Shown: one piece after another, positions 1-10,901 of the stretch
Numbering within the stretch: position 1 is the first letter of the stretch
How the letters are laid out: every line of letters begins with the position of its first letter
NCBI GenBank assembly: GCA_963930655.1
Contig: OZ005604.1
Location: 1,808,001 to 1,872,000 of the forward strand
DNA: 64,000 nucleotides
Reading direction: 5' to 3'
DNA from: Myrica gale
Lineage: Eukaryota; Streptophyta; Magnoliopsida; Fagales; Myricaceae
The notes under the pieces: model-generated
What the model was told of the DNA's origin: nothing
Databases searched by the model: none
The model's input: only the letters and a program-made list of their open reading frames with translations
Program-made: the position numbers and the translations under genes

Positions 1-75
1 TGTTAGAAGATCGAAGAGCTCGGATTACCCGTAGAAGAAGCTGAGTCGCGCATATATTATTTGTGATTCTCAGAC

Positions 76-3000
76 ATGAATCCCCGGAGGTTAGTTCAAT
101 TAATTAGGAACTAATTGTTCCAGTCATTCGAGAATATGAACTCTTTTATATCTGTTAAATTGAAGCTTTATGCTTTCTGCATTTAGATTGTTAAATATAA
201 TTTTCTGTGATTTAGTAGTAAGGGCACTGCAAGATCCAGTGTGCTTAGATTGTTACGTGGAAGTAAATGTGTGAAACTAGCTACGTGGAGAGATCTGTTT
301 GCCTTCTTGATCTTGTGTCTTTAGGCGAGTGAATGAGCTGCCATTCGAATAGCTTGGGTCATTGAGGCCGAGTCTCGACATTTAAAGGGTTTCCAGAAAA
401 GATTGTGGGTGGCATTTGTTTACTGAAATTTTGGGAATATTTTGAATGTTGAACTTTATTGGGGTTTGTGAAAAGTTTGAAGTGTACGTGTAAAAGTTGG
501 AAATTTTAAAGTGTTGTTTTGTTGGAAATTTTGGGCCCCAAAATTTTGGGCAAACAAACATAAAAATTCTTGTATTTGCTACTTATCAAAAAAAATTCTT
601 GTGCTTGCTGCTATCAGAAACTGCACCTCGATATCTGTGCATTGAGAGTCTCGTGGATTGAGGGATCATTATGGCTTTTCCTTGGAACGATTTTTGGTTT
701 TTTTACCACATCTGTTTGGTTGCGTGAGATGAATAGATTCTAGTTGTCTGTTTCTCTTTCGGTTCTCTTTTGAGTAAGTGTGAATTATGGGGTAGGATTG
801 GCTCGAGGGCATTATGACATGAGACTAATTCTTTAATGGTTATTTTTATTTTCTCCACAATATGTTACTTCCAATACTGATCATTTGATGGAAATTTGAT
901 TGGTTCATAGGTGTTATTTTAGCAGGCGATGATCAGGTTGACATATAGTTTGGGTTACGCCCTGTGAACGTTATAGGTGTCTGATAGATGTACATTCAAG
1001 TCTAGATTGTACTTCCGTAGCATGGGCACTTAACCTAACTATATAACAGAAGATGCTCGCTCTTTTTGACAACATGCTTGCTGTTTATATTCTTTGGTGA
1101 AGTGCTCTTGCCCATGATAACGACCATAGGAATCACCAAGAAAATACATTTGGTACATTGTATTCAATTATCTAGTGAAGGAGAACCCAATTTTAAATTA
1201 GCTTGCCTAGTGTGGTCAAGTGTTTGATACATTTCTTAGGATACCTTCATGGCTGATGCTTGTATTAGAACATGAATGGAAACTCACATAAGTTACTCAA
1301 CTTGAGATTTCAAACAATGTATAGATTCAACTGTTAACGTTGAGGGTATACCACCACATTGGTGGTTGTTAAACAGACTAACAAAGATCCTATCGTATGA
1401 AACTCTCATGTCAGATGATCCTCCAACCAAATTATTTGCTTTATTTTAACCCAACCTACTGCACCAGCTGTGTATTGTACATTAAATACTTCAAGTAGAT
1501 AATGCTCATCACAGTTAGTCCTAGAAATTACTTTTTTCTAGTTAATTATTGTAGCAGGATATAAGCACAAATTGAGCTCAAATGTTACTTTACATTCTGG
1601 GCTATATATTTTTGTTTTTTCTGTAAAACAGGTTCAAAATGTTTGTTGTAATCCTTTAGTTTGATTCAGCTTCAGTTATTTGTATTCTGGTCTATGAAAA
1701 AAAGGGTTATATCAGGATGTTCAAGGTTTGTTCTGTACATCTCCAGGAGTATCCATCAACCACTGTTCAAGTTTCCTGAAAACTTCTTAGGACTTTAATG
1801 GTAGGCTATGGGCAGTATTGTTATGTGAAGAATATGAAATAGTTATAATTCCCTGGCAAATGAATTTCATTGTCTCTCAAAATACTCTAATACTGGTCTT
1901 CCTCGTAGTTAATTTCTGATTTCTCCTGAACTCTCCCATAGTAGGAAACTCGTGTAGTTTATGGAAAATCATCTGTTCATTTTGGCCCTGCGTTAAGATT
2001 TTCTTTTGTGCAGAGATGTTCGTAACACCAGAACTGCTCTTTTTGATGGAATCGAGGAGGGTGGCATCCGGGCATCCTCATCTTACTCCTCCCATGAAAT
2101 TGATGAGCAGGATAATGAAAGAGCAATAGATGGGTTGCAAGATAGAGTCATTCTGCTGAAGAGAGTAAGTTTTCTCTTGGAACTGTACTGTCCAAAGCAT
2201 AGTTGCAGAAGTTATTGTTTGGCCCGAATCTATTTTATTATATGTTCAAAGAGTGGATCAGAGATTTGCACTGTTTCGGAGGAGATAGGAAGCTTCAAAA
2301 GATTGGAAGTTTGGACATCTACCCAGAATTAAAAGTGGAAGTGTTTTTTAAACCCAAAACTTTTGTGGTGCTCCGCTATCTTAACAACAAACCAGACCAA
2401 ATGGAACATCTTGGAAAAGGTCCTCCTGAATAGATGGGGGATGCTCGTAAAACTCTTATTGAAGCATGCCTTCTCCATTCTGTTACTTCAATTGTTAATT
2501 AAAACTCGTCTAGAGGGGTTAAAGCTCCACAACTTTCTGGAATTGAAGCTTCAGTGAGCAGGACAGTGTTTAATAACTTGCATTCATTGGTGCCACAAAT
2601 TTCTCGGGCTTCCAGCTTGAGAAGACCAAGCATATCTTAATGCATGTTGCTTTCAGTTGTCAGGTGATATAAATGAGGAGGTGGACAGTCATAATCGTAT
2701 GCTGGACAGAATGGTATGTATGTGGCAGTTTTGTGCCCACCTTCACTGGAATTGTTCCGTCTCTCGGCTCCCTCTGTCTCTCTCTCTTCTAAGACGTGGC
2801 ATTTGATGATTTAGGGCAATGATATGGATTCATCAAGGGGGGTGTTGTCAGGAACCATGGATCGTTTCAAGACGGTATGTATGATAAATCACATTTTCCT
2901 ATTCCAATGTATGATAAATCACATTTTCCTATTCCAATAATTGTACATCGTTTGCTGTTAATCTTCTCTTTTTGCGGTCTTCCCTATATGTTGGAGTTTA

Positions 3001-3150
3001 TTTTAGGATCAAATATTTGTTGCATCATGGCTGTTATGATCAGCTTGTTTTATGGTGCAGGTGTTCGAGACCAAGTCAAGCAGGAGAATGTTTACACTTG
3101 TGGCATCATTTGTTGTCATTTTCCTAGTTATATACTATCTTACCAGGTAA
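76..3150 (+). CDS. BET11: Bet1-like Qc-SNARE (BET11/BS14a type), five exons
   Basis: ER-Golgi SNARE of the Bet1 family, a C-terminally anchored Qc-SNARE acting in vesicle fusion in the early secretory pathway. I assembled exons 76-89, 2014-2164, 2657-2713, 2815-2874 and 3061-3150. All junctions are GT-AG and phases are consistent (first exon ends after two bases of an Arg codon). The product is 123 aa, matching the usual length of about 122. It starts MNPRRDVRN, carries the diagnostic LFDGIEEGGIRA segment near residues 14-26, an SNARE helix at about 40-94 containing NRMLDRM and GTMDRFKTVFE, and a C-terminal membrane anchor (about 104-121) ending YYLTR. The stop codon TAA overlaps an apparent GT dinucleotide, so exon 5 is terminal. 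Intron 1 is about 1.9 kb and holds a MITE. Bases 1-75 are probably 5' UTR. The match to Arabidopsis BET11 is from memory but very close over the whole length. Confidence 0.95.
412..560. mobile_element. Small MITE-like inverted-repeat element in intron 1 of the Bet1 gene
   Basis: The left end reads TTTGTTTACTGAAATTTTGG and the right end reads CCAAAATTTTGGGCAAACAAA, which are imperfect inverted repeats about 20 bp long. A further short palindrome (ATTTTGGGCCCCAAAAT) lies just inside the right end. Size and structure fit a MITE. No clean target-site duplication is visible, so the superfamily is left open. Confidence 0.5.
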
Positions 3151-3373
3151 TCTCACTTTGGTGGATTTTATACAGCTTCTAGCATTACGTTAGACTGAGA
3201 AGACAGATTTTGTTTCGTCATTGTAATCAGCGTTTTCCTACCTGTAAGATATTATGCATGCCATAGTAAAGATATCTCTCCCATGTATCAACGGTTTGAA
3301 CCCAGTGGTTGGTTAGCGTTGCTGGCTCTGGAATTTTTGGATCCATGTGGTCGATGTCTTTAACCTTATGCTG

Positions 3374-3463
3374 TTACCGTACCATGCTTGGATGTGAAGT
3401 TTGAGTCAACCTTTATGAGGTTTACGAAATGAGGTGAACCTTGGCTTCCGAGAATGTGTAATT
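3374..3463. repeat. Local direct repeat, copy 1 (partner 3686-3790)
   Basis: This segment and 3686-3790 share an ordered series of blocks: TGCTGT, GAGTCAACCTTT, GAAATGAG, GGCTTCCGA and TGTGTAAT. They look like a diverged tandem duplication of about 95 bp downstream of the Bet1 gene. The SINE at 3464-3590 landed at the right edge of copy 1. Confidence 0.6.
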
Positions 3464-3590
3464 AACCCCCAGGGGTTTGGTCTGGTGGTAAGGCAATGAC
3501 ATGGGTTCTCACATGCTCTCAGGTTGGCTTGTAGGACCGGGTACACCAAGTGGCCCGACCTTGGAAGCTCCTGAGTTATAAAAAAAAAGT
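3464..3590 (+). mobile_element. tRNA-type SINE with 12-bp target-site duplication
   Basis: The body starts with a GGTTTGGTCTGGTGGTAAGGC stretch that resembles a Pol III box A. It ends in a short A-rich tail and is flanked by the perfect 12-bp direct repeat GAATGTGTAATT at 3452-3463 and 3591-3602. A length of about 127 bp, an A tail and a TSD of this size are what a plant SINE shows. The candidate box B (AGGTTGGCTTGTAGG) is degenerate. It lies about 300 bp after the Bet1 stop codon, so it may be within or near the 3' UTR. Confidence 0.75.
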
Positions 3591-3685
3591 GAATGTGTAA
3601 TTGATACGCCATTTGCATCATAAACCTTGTAGCTGCTTTTGTTATATGTTCTTAGCGGTATTGTCAATGTAATAAATCTTCTTGC

Positions 3686-3790
3686 GGTGCTGTCTGTTCC
3701 GTGACATACTCGGGTACAAAGTTGAGTCAACCTTTTCTGAGCTCTGTGAAATGAGTACGGCTTCCGAAAATTTCGTGTGTAATCTGTAAT
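3686..3790. repeat. Local direct repeat, copy 2 (partner 3374-3463)
   Basis: Diverged second copy of the roughly 95-bp segment described at 3374-3463. It retains GAGTCAACCTTT, GTGAAATGAG and GGCTTCCGA in the same order and has no SINE. Confidence 0.6.
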
Positions 3791-3799
3791 GATTGAACT

Positions 3800-5060
3800 G
3801 GACTTGCTTGGTCCGCACAAAGCAGCTTGAACCGCGCCGTTCGTAGCCTGTTTCTTTGCCTGGGAAGTGCCCGTTTTTTTTAAAGCGTTTTTTGAAGTCT
3901 CGATTCAAAGGAACTCCAAAACCGGGGACTGCTTAGTGAAAGAACAAGGAATGAAAGGCAAAAAGATAAACTTAAAAGAATAGATAATATCTTTATGTTC
4001 AAGTTGCTTTGGAAACGTTTTGCTAGTAATTGGAAGGCTTCTTGATGCCTGGAGGAATTTAAACGTTACTATAAACCTTTTAATGCATTGCAGTAAGTCT
4101 AGCAAAAATCTTACATGGGATTTCAGGACCAATGTCTGAGTTTTCTTGTAGAAAGAATTTGAGATCAAAATCATAAAATAGGACAAGTTGATATCTAGAT
4201 CCCAAAATACTTTCTAGATGATATCTTCTTAAATATCCCAAGACGGTTGTTCCCTGTAATGTAAAATTGTAATGTAAAATATTGGAAGACTGACATGGGT
4301 ACTCGGTGCTTCTTGAAATGAATCTGGATTTATTATAGATCATCAACATGCAACAGAAAAAGGGGAAAATAAAGCAGCATCTGAATAATGAGACCAAAAA
4401 TAAAATAATTAGTAACGACATTTTGAACATGATGTTGGGGATCTATTGTCTTTGACGCTAGCTAGCTAGTACCGAGTACGATTGATATATCTCTCTGCAT
4501 CGTTAATTAGTATATTCAAGAATTGATACGCCCAATCCTTTTTCTGGTTAAATAAATATATATATTTTTTTTAAAATAGAGTAAACGAATACATAAATGA
4601 CAATGAGTCCAATGGTGGTTTCTGATCCAGCCTCTTGCTTGAGCAGCAGTAGTTGCATGCACAAAAGACAAAATCAATACTGAGTAATGCTGTAAACAAT
4701 GCATACTATTGTGGCCTACAGAGTGTTTCTTTCCCTTTGGTCCATTAGATGATGCCGAATAGAAAACATCACATTGGAAGTTTGTAAACATTAACATTTT
4801 AACATTAATTGCTAATGAATTATCAAATAACCATATTCGTATACAAAAATCGGCATGCATGGTTCACAAGACTTAATTACTAGTGAATATATATATATAA
4901 TTTTGTAATGGTCTAACAATGTGATATTCACTTATGATTTTTGAAAAATTTCCGGCCCACAACTGAGGGGATGTAAAATAATTATCAGTATCACTTCACG
5001 ACTTAATTAACTTTGCATTTTATCTAATATTTTAATTAAATATTACTTAATTTAACTAGA
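3800..5060. other. Intergenic, no gene recognised
   Basis: AT-rich DNA with only short overlapping open frames that lack initiator context, known motifs or splice support. It contains A/T runs and a TA-rich stretch near 4555-4575. Confidence 0.5.
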
Positions 5061-5063
5061 ACT

Positions 5064-5290
5064 TTAAGAATTTCTCACCAAGGAGTCAGTTTTTTTCTTG
5101 TGAATACAGGGACAACCACGGTCTTTAAATAGAGAGGAAGATGAAGAAGGGTGTGAGACAAGAGACAAATAAAGGGCATCGGGATTATCTGAGAGTTGAG
5201 GCAAGGTGTTGTGAGAGAAAAAAAAAAAGTCTTTGAAGTTTGCTGAGAGCCCCATTAGGTTAGACGGCTGAGGATTTTTCTTTGGCAGAC
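5064..5290 (-). pseudogene. Coding-less duplicate of the TAC1-like gene's promoter and 5' UTR
   Basis: On the minus strand this stretch is colinear with the upstream region of the zinc-finger gene at 6877-7434 (compare 7435-7645). Shared blocks include GTGTGAGACAAGAGACAAATA (written here on the plus strand), AAAGGGCAT, GTCTTTGAAG, TTGCTGAG and GGCAGACAC/AGCAGACAC. The TATA-like core CTATTTAAAG corresponds to CTATAAGAC in the intact gene. Similarity ends at the start of translation: where the intact gene has GAGAAATGCTTGAAGTTC this copy has GAGAAATTCTTAAAGTTC, so the upstream ATG is ATT. Nothing resembling the zinc finger follows. It is a duplication truncated at the 5' edge of the coding region. 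Confidence 0.75.
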
Positions 5291-5579
5291 ACTTCGGGGG
5301 TGTTCGGCAGTAAAAAATTTGGTGGTTGAAAATTTTGGAGTATTAGAGTTTGTGAAAAAATAAAGATATTTTATGAGATTTGATAAAAAAAGAAAAGAGA
5401 AAGAAGATTTAAATAAATATTATAATAATAATACAAAATAATTTAATGAAGATAAAATACGAGTTGGGTTCAATATCACGGCAAAACTCCGAATCATGTA
5501 GCTCTCAAGCCACATATACCAGGTAAATCTAATTTTGCTCTGGAGATGGCCCCACCTGAGGAGGAAAATGATTATTTCC

Positions 5580-5762
5580 TAAGAGATAATTACCTAATGA
5601 GTCATAACAGACCATTGGATGGATGACATCATATTAATGAATTCATCCAATGGTCTATATTAAAATATAAAAAAAAAAGTAAAATGAAAAAAAAAACTAT
5701 GTATTTATTAATGTGCTGTCATCTATCCAATGGCCTGTTAGGACCCATTAAGTAATTCTCTC
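5580..5762. mobile_element. MITE with about 55-bp terminal inverted repeats
   Basis: The left arm (AGAGATAATTACCTAATG, then CCATTGGATGGATGACA) and the reverse complement of the right arm (GAGAGAATTACTTAATG, then CCATTGGATAGATGACA) match over about 55 bp. The two arms surround a short AT-rich spacer. Non-coding; probably a MITE. No clear TSD was found. Confidence 0.7.
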
Positions 5763-5764
5763 AA

Positions 5765-6830
5765 GAAAAAATTCTTGTCCACTTGAGAAAATTCAAACCT
5801 GAAACTTCAAGAGAAGCACACCCTAAGCTGCAGGTCATGACCACCCAAAACAACCCTTGGGGTTGGCAACTGTTTTATTTCTGTGCATGTGCAGCAGAAT
5901 GCAATAACTATTTAAAGTGGCGTACTTGTCTCATCACCTCATGGTGCTATTTTTTTCAGATGAATATTGCTGTCAAAATGCAGAAAGTAAATTTGGACGA
6001 TGACGATAATTAGTAGCCCTTAATTGTGCAACAAGCAGTACTCACAAGCTGCAAGCCAACTAAATTAACTGCCTATAGATCGGCCTATAGCCTCTTTAAG
6101 AAATATGTAAAAAGAGAAGGCCGCCAGGTGCTACACAAGCATATTATTAATTTCTGAAGATGTAATCTAGAACTTGACATCTACATGTTTTGCTACGATA
6201 TAGATAAAGATCATAATCTGTTCGTGGTCTTTCAATTGTTTCGCTTATGAATGTCAGAGGTTAATTTTCACAACAGTCATTTCCTTTGACTGTTGGGTTT
6301 ATATATGAGTAGTGGTACGTACTTTTGATTTTTGAACTGCCAGAGGATTAAGCTTCGCGAAGTCGATACATGAAGCGAAAAATAACCGAAAGGGACATAT
6401 ATAGTAACGGAATGCTACACCTCTGAATTGCATTCAAAAGGAGCTGAGTTTACAGGAAAAAGGATCACGATAGATTTTAATTCCATCAGATAGACACAAG
6501 AAAATACAGGAAAAAGGATGTAGATTACATTGACAGCGTATAAATCAAGAAAATCTCATAGAACCCTAAATCAATTTATGCGTTGACATTATAGAGACGA
6601 AAAACAGTACCTTTGACTATCTGCGGGTAGAATCACTTGTATAATCTTTCGCCTTCCATTCTTGAAATCCAAGGGAAAACAATTTTTCTGGCATTCCTTC
6701 CCAATAGATTACCAAGAGGGTAAGACTCCACACAATAAGACAGAAGAGATACCACTATTAATAACTTCTCCCCCTTTTCGGACCAAAATAATACGATAAT
6801 GTGAAATAAGGTATTTCCAGAGCCGTACCA
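5765..6830. other. Intergenic, 3' side of the TAC1-like gene
   Basis: No coding region recognised. The proximal part (about 6630-6876) probably includes the 3' UTR of the minus-strand zinc-finger gene. Confidence 0.4.
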
Positions 6831-6876
6831 CACAGCCTATATGTTACTCCAGGATTCTTGTATATCGCATGAAATA

Positions 6877-7434
6877 CTATGGGTAATGGCCAAGTCGAAG
6901 CTCCAAGTCCACTTTATCTTCCTTTCTGCCGCTGTCTCTCTTTTCTCCATCAGCATGTGCCTGCGTTGGACTGACTTGCATGCTCGGAGTTCTTTTCTCA
7001 TCCTCTTCGAACCGATTCGGACCCCGTGGATATTGTACAGAAAACTCATCGCTATGTTGTGTGTGGGGGGGTCTCAGATCCCTCGATGAAGGAAAAGATC
7101 CTTGATAATTGACATGTAGTACCTCCGAATGTGTGGAATGATGTTGTGAGTAGCTTTGAATTGGTAGGTATGGTACTGTAAGATTCGCATAGCCTTCATC
7201 GGGTCTGCTTGAGACTGAAGGAACGGAACTAGGCCTTTTCATCGCTCTATCCTTCCTATGGATATTCATGTGTCCACCTAAGGCTTGTGCTGTACTGAAG
7301 CCTCTCTTGCAATACTCGCACTCGTAGGATCTGCCAGCGCCCATCTGATCATTTTGCTCTGATCGATCGCTTTCTTCACTTGAGCTCTTCGAATCTTCTT
7401 GGTGGTTGATTTCCATGGTAAGAACTTCAAGCAT
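6877..7434 (-). CDS. Single C2H2 zinc-finger/EAR repressor, TAC1/SUPERMAN-like
   Basis: Nuclear transcriptional regulator of the plant single-finger C2H2 class. It has one Q-type finger, [18 protein letters not shown] followed by HMNIH, with the invariant QALGGH core that defines this class. It ends in [10 protein letters not shown], an LxLxL EAR repression motif at the extreme C terminus. The frame is intronless and 185 codons long. The second in-frame ATG at 7416 lies in a strong ACCATGG context and gives a 179-aa protein starting MEINHQ; I prefer that start. The finger (C33, C36, H49, H53 from that start) with an Ile in HMNIH is more like TAC1 than SUPERMAN itself. The middle is Ser/Pro-rich with no other domain. 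Its promoter is duplicated at 5064-5290. Confidence 0.9.
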   Translation of the reverse strand: MLEVLTMEINHQEDSKSSSEESDRSEQNDQMGAGRSYECEYCKRGFSTAQALGGHMNIHRKDRAMKRPSSVPSVSSRPDEGYANLTVPYLPIQSYSQHHSTHSEVLHVNYQGSFPSSRDLRPPHTQHSDEFSVQYPRGPNRFEEDEKRTPSMQVSPTQAHADGEKRDSGRKEDKVDLELRLGHYP

Positions 7435-7650
7435 TTCTCACCAAAAACTCAGTTTTTTTCTTGAGAACATGGAAAACAGAAAGCCTGTCTTATAGAGAGA
7501 AAGAGAAGGGTGTGAGACAAGAGACAAATAAAGGGCATAGGCATTATCTAGCTATGAGAATTGAGGGAGTGTCGTGAGAGAGAAAGTCTTTGAAGATTGC
7601 TGAGGGCGCCATTCGGTGAGCCGGCTGTGGATTCTTCTTTAGCAGACACA
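7435..7650 (-). promoter_or_regulatory. Promoter/5' UTR of the TAC1-like gene
   Basis: A TATA-like CTATAAGAC lies near 7485-7495 on the minus strand, about 70-80 bp upstream of the start codons, preceded by a CT-rich stretch. The region is largely conserved in the displaced copy at 5064-5290, which marks its extent. Confidence 0.5.
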
Positions 7651-10236
7651 GATTTTACAATATTATATGCATATTTTTTTCAATATTTTATTTCTCATTA
7701 TAGCTCTTGTAGCTTTCACCTGTGTTTTCTTAACGCGATCTTTGCTTTGTCACGTCTCTCTCTCCCTCTTTGCTTTGCTATGTACATACGTATATTATAC
7801 GTATTCATGCATTTCTTAACACAAGGTAAACTTATTCACATTGAGGATTAACTCTTGTATGGTCATGTCGACCTCCAATTACTGAGTGCCTCACCTTGGC
7901 GTATGGATTACTTCAAGAAATGTGAGAAGCAATACGTTATGATGAAAATAATGTATAGCATTCTTCTAAAATCTTATGGAATCCACCTTCACTCTTACAT
8001 CAAAGACTTCATCATAATTAGTCATTCCAAACAAGTTGTGTTCATAATTGCAGAGTAGTCAAAGTCAAATTTTTATTACAATATTAGAGAACTTCATAAA
8101 TAAGCATCACAATTACAGCTCATACTGGCTATAGCAAACAGTGAAGGAAGGAACCTCTGCCTTTAATTTCTGCCCCGTTTCTTTCTACCCCACAAAGTTT
8201 TACTCGTATCTCTGCGACCCAGGACATGGTCAAAATTTCTTTGACTAATTGTACGTTATATATGGACATCTCACTAAGCTGATTTATGGTCAAAGTATAT
8301 ATTGTTAAATGCACTGCTGAGTGCTGAGGGCAAGTATGGGACAAAATAGTTGCAGCGATAAGCAGCTAGGTAGATCCTGCCTATCACATGCTGATAGGAA
8401 AGATGTAGGAACCTTCCTACATGATACACAAAGATCGAGCAAGAAATTGTGCGTTTCGTTGGACGTTATACTTGTCCTTTGCATAAACTCTCTAAACCGT
8501 GATTAATGGAAACACATCATCTTTATGTCATCACAGTCAACATCATGCCTACATAAATCATAATCATAGCCGTTGGGTGAAATTTCGTTTTTCTTTGTTT
8601 TGTTATATATATATCCTCGAAACACAGAATATAACAGATGAGATCAAAATTATCTGCAGGAAGCTGAAAAGAACTCGGATCCGCTTATGTAATTACTTAT
8701 TGTAAAAAGCAACATTTAGACGTGCCGAGTAGCTGCAATCCTGCATGATCTAGGAGTGAATATATTATGCATTGCCTACCCTCTAGAGCACATGTACAGG
8801 AGTCGGACGCCTGCTGGCTAGCTAGTTTCCATTGTTTCAGTTCCATTGAGTGGTGCATACCTTGAATGATGCACACATGGCAGCATAAAAAAGGGTAATT
8901 ACTTCAGCATGCACAGTTATTATTACTGGTCGAATGTTACAGGTTTGAATGCGTATAATTCTTAATTCATCGATCGTCAACAAGAAATGCCATTATAGTT
9001 TCCGTGTTTACTTTTTTTTTTCTAAGAATAATTTGTTCCCCTATTTTCTTACGTATTCGTTGCGTGCTTCCTGCGCCAAACGAACGAAATAAACTTCTAC
9101 AATATTATGCATGAATTCCAGAACGATCAATATTGATGTTTGATGGGTAACATATAGACGCTATATATAGCGTTATGCTTTTCAACGACTTTGTGTCCCA
9201 ATTTATCTTATATATGTTAGTGTAATATTCTAATTCGATCGGTTAATCCTATTTGCTGGAGGAAAGAAAAAAAGGTAAGAGTGTTTTGACTATAGGTGGT
9301 AAATTTGGATCTACTTAGCCAAAAAAAATAGAACAACAGGGAAAGGAAAGATTCGTTAAGTTACTTATATGATTGCTTCCTTTCTATTTTTGAAGTCTAA
9401 AACCAGATCTCTTTTTCTATCAATATCAGGCAGACACACACATACCCACACATCGATCATAATATTTTATTGGAATGGCCAAGTTGGTGGCACTGAGCAG
9501 GTGTCTTTTACAAAGAATGAAAAGGTAACTTGGAAAATCTGAGGCACCGGGGCCAATTAACAATCTCATGCACATGCAGTAATTAACGCAGCAATTAACT
9601 TCCAGTTTAAGGAAATAATTTTTTACTCAAGTAGCTTGGTTTACAGCTAAAGGGGTTCACACTTCACATCGATCTTTAACCACCTCACTATCCGCAGCTT
9701 CTCATCCAAACAGTGTATGCGCATATGGTATGCCATCTAGCTGGCTACCATTGGAAGAACGTATTACATCTTAGAACATCTGGATTAATGAGTCATTACT
9801 TAGACAAAACATCCTACTCATTCCCTGCATATGCAGTTTAAACTTTCTTCGTTTTTATTTTATTTTATTTATTTTATCGAAAGTCACCAAAAACTTTAGG
9901 AACAAATTCACATATCTAACCAGATATACATAAATCACCCCATACCTCACGCGGACTACAAAGAGGCCCATAGTTCTGAGTGGACATAATTCATTCAAGT
10001 TAATTAAGTCTTATTATATTTTATCACCAGTGGGGGGAGAGTTTTGTCTTGAAGTATTTCACTAGTTAGTTCATGCTTCATTATAAAAGGAATTGGTTCA
10101 AGGTATCATTAGATGTTGGCTAGCTTGACTTAGTCAGCAAGTAAATTATAAGGCTGAAAAAGATAGAGAGGAATGGACAATGGCTAGAAAGACTAAACCT
10201 GCAACTACTTCAATTCCCTACCAAATCATTATCATA
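7651..10236. other. Long intergenic region, no gene recognised
   Basis: About 2.6 kb of AT-rich DNA. Short open frames here have no domain, signal or splice context that I recognise. It contains a small TA microsatellite near 8604-8612 and poly-T/poly-A runs. No TIR or LTR pair was seen. Confidence 0.45.
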
Positions 10237-10485
10237 GTGTTTGTGAACTTAAAATTTTACCCTAAAATTTTAACATCATTACATTTTCATTCTCTCTCCT
10301 TACTTTTTCTCTAACTTTTTATTAACTTTTTCACTTTTTACCACCTTTTTCACTTTTTCACTTACTTTTTCATTCTCTCTCCTTACTTTTTCTCCAACTT
10401 TTTTTCACTTTTTACTAATTTTTTCACTTTTTCATTCTCTCTCCTCACTTTTTCACAAACCCTAAAATTTTACTTACACAAACAC
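10237..10485. mobile_element. MITE with GTGTTTGTG ends and CTTTTTCACTTTTT-type internal repeats
   Basis: Terminal inverted repeats of about 23 bp: the left end GTGTTTGTGAACTTAAAATT matches the inverted right end GTGTTTGTGTAAGTAAAATT. The interior is a pyrimidine-rich series of repeated ACTTTTTCACTTTTT and TTCATTCTCTCTCC blocks. Non-coding and 249 bp, so a MITE. Superfamily unresolved because the TSD is ambiguous. Confidence 0.7.
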
Positions 10486-10901
10486 CATGTATGTCTTCTT
10501 CTTCACATTATGCCACTCCATAATGTATGAACCAGTTTGTTGTCATTTTTCCCTTTGCCAACCAATTATGTGGTTGTCTTATAGCTTCTAGGTGCATGCC
10601 TAAGATGTCTGCAATTCTTTCTGCCTTGCTTAAATGATACTAAATAAATCAATGGCAGATGACAAAACTTGAGACCTTAGAATTATGTAGTAAGAAGTAA
10701 TTAATTAGGGTTTTTTCTTTGTTGCTATTGTTTCACCAAGAAAAACCGACCATGCTTAAAATACCCAAAAACATTGGGATGGGTTACTTAAGGTTTTAGG
10801 TAAATCCTAGCTAGATCTTTACCCGAACTAAAATCTTATGGCTAGCTTTTTTTGTAAGTTTTGTCCTCTATTTTTCATGATAATTATATATATATATATA
10901 T

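Noticed and set aside
3464..3590. Possible tRNA gene
   Set aside because: Only a box A-like start, no cloverleaf or intact T loop, while flanking TSDs and an A tail point to a SINE.
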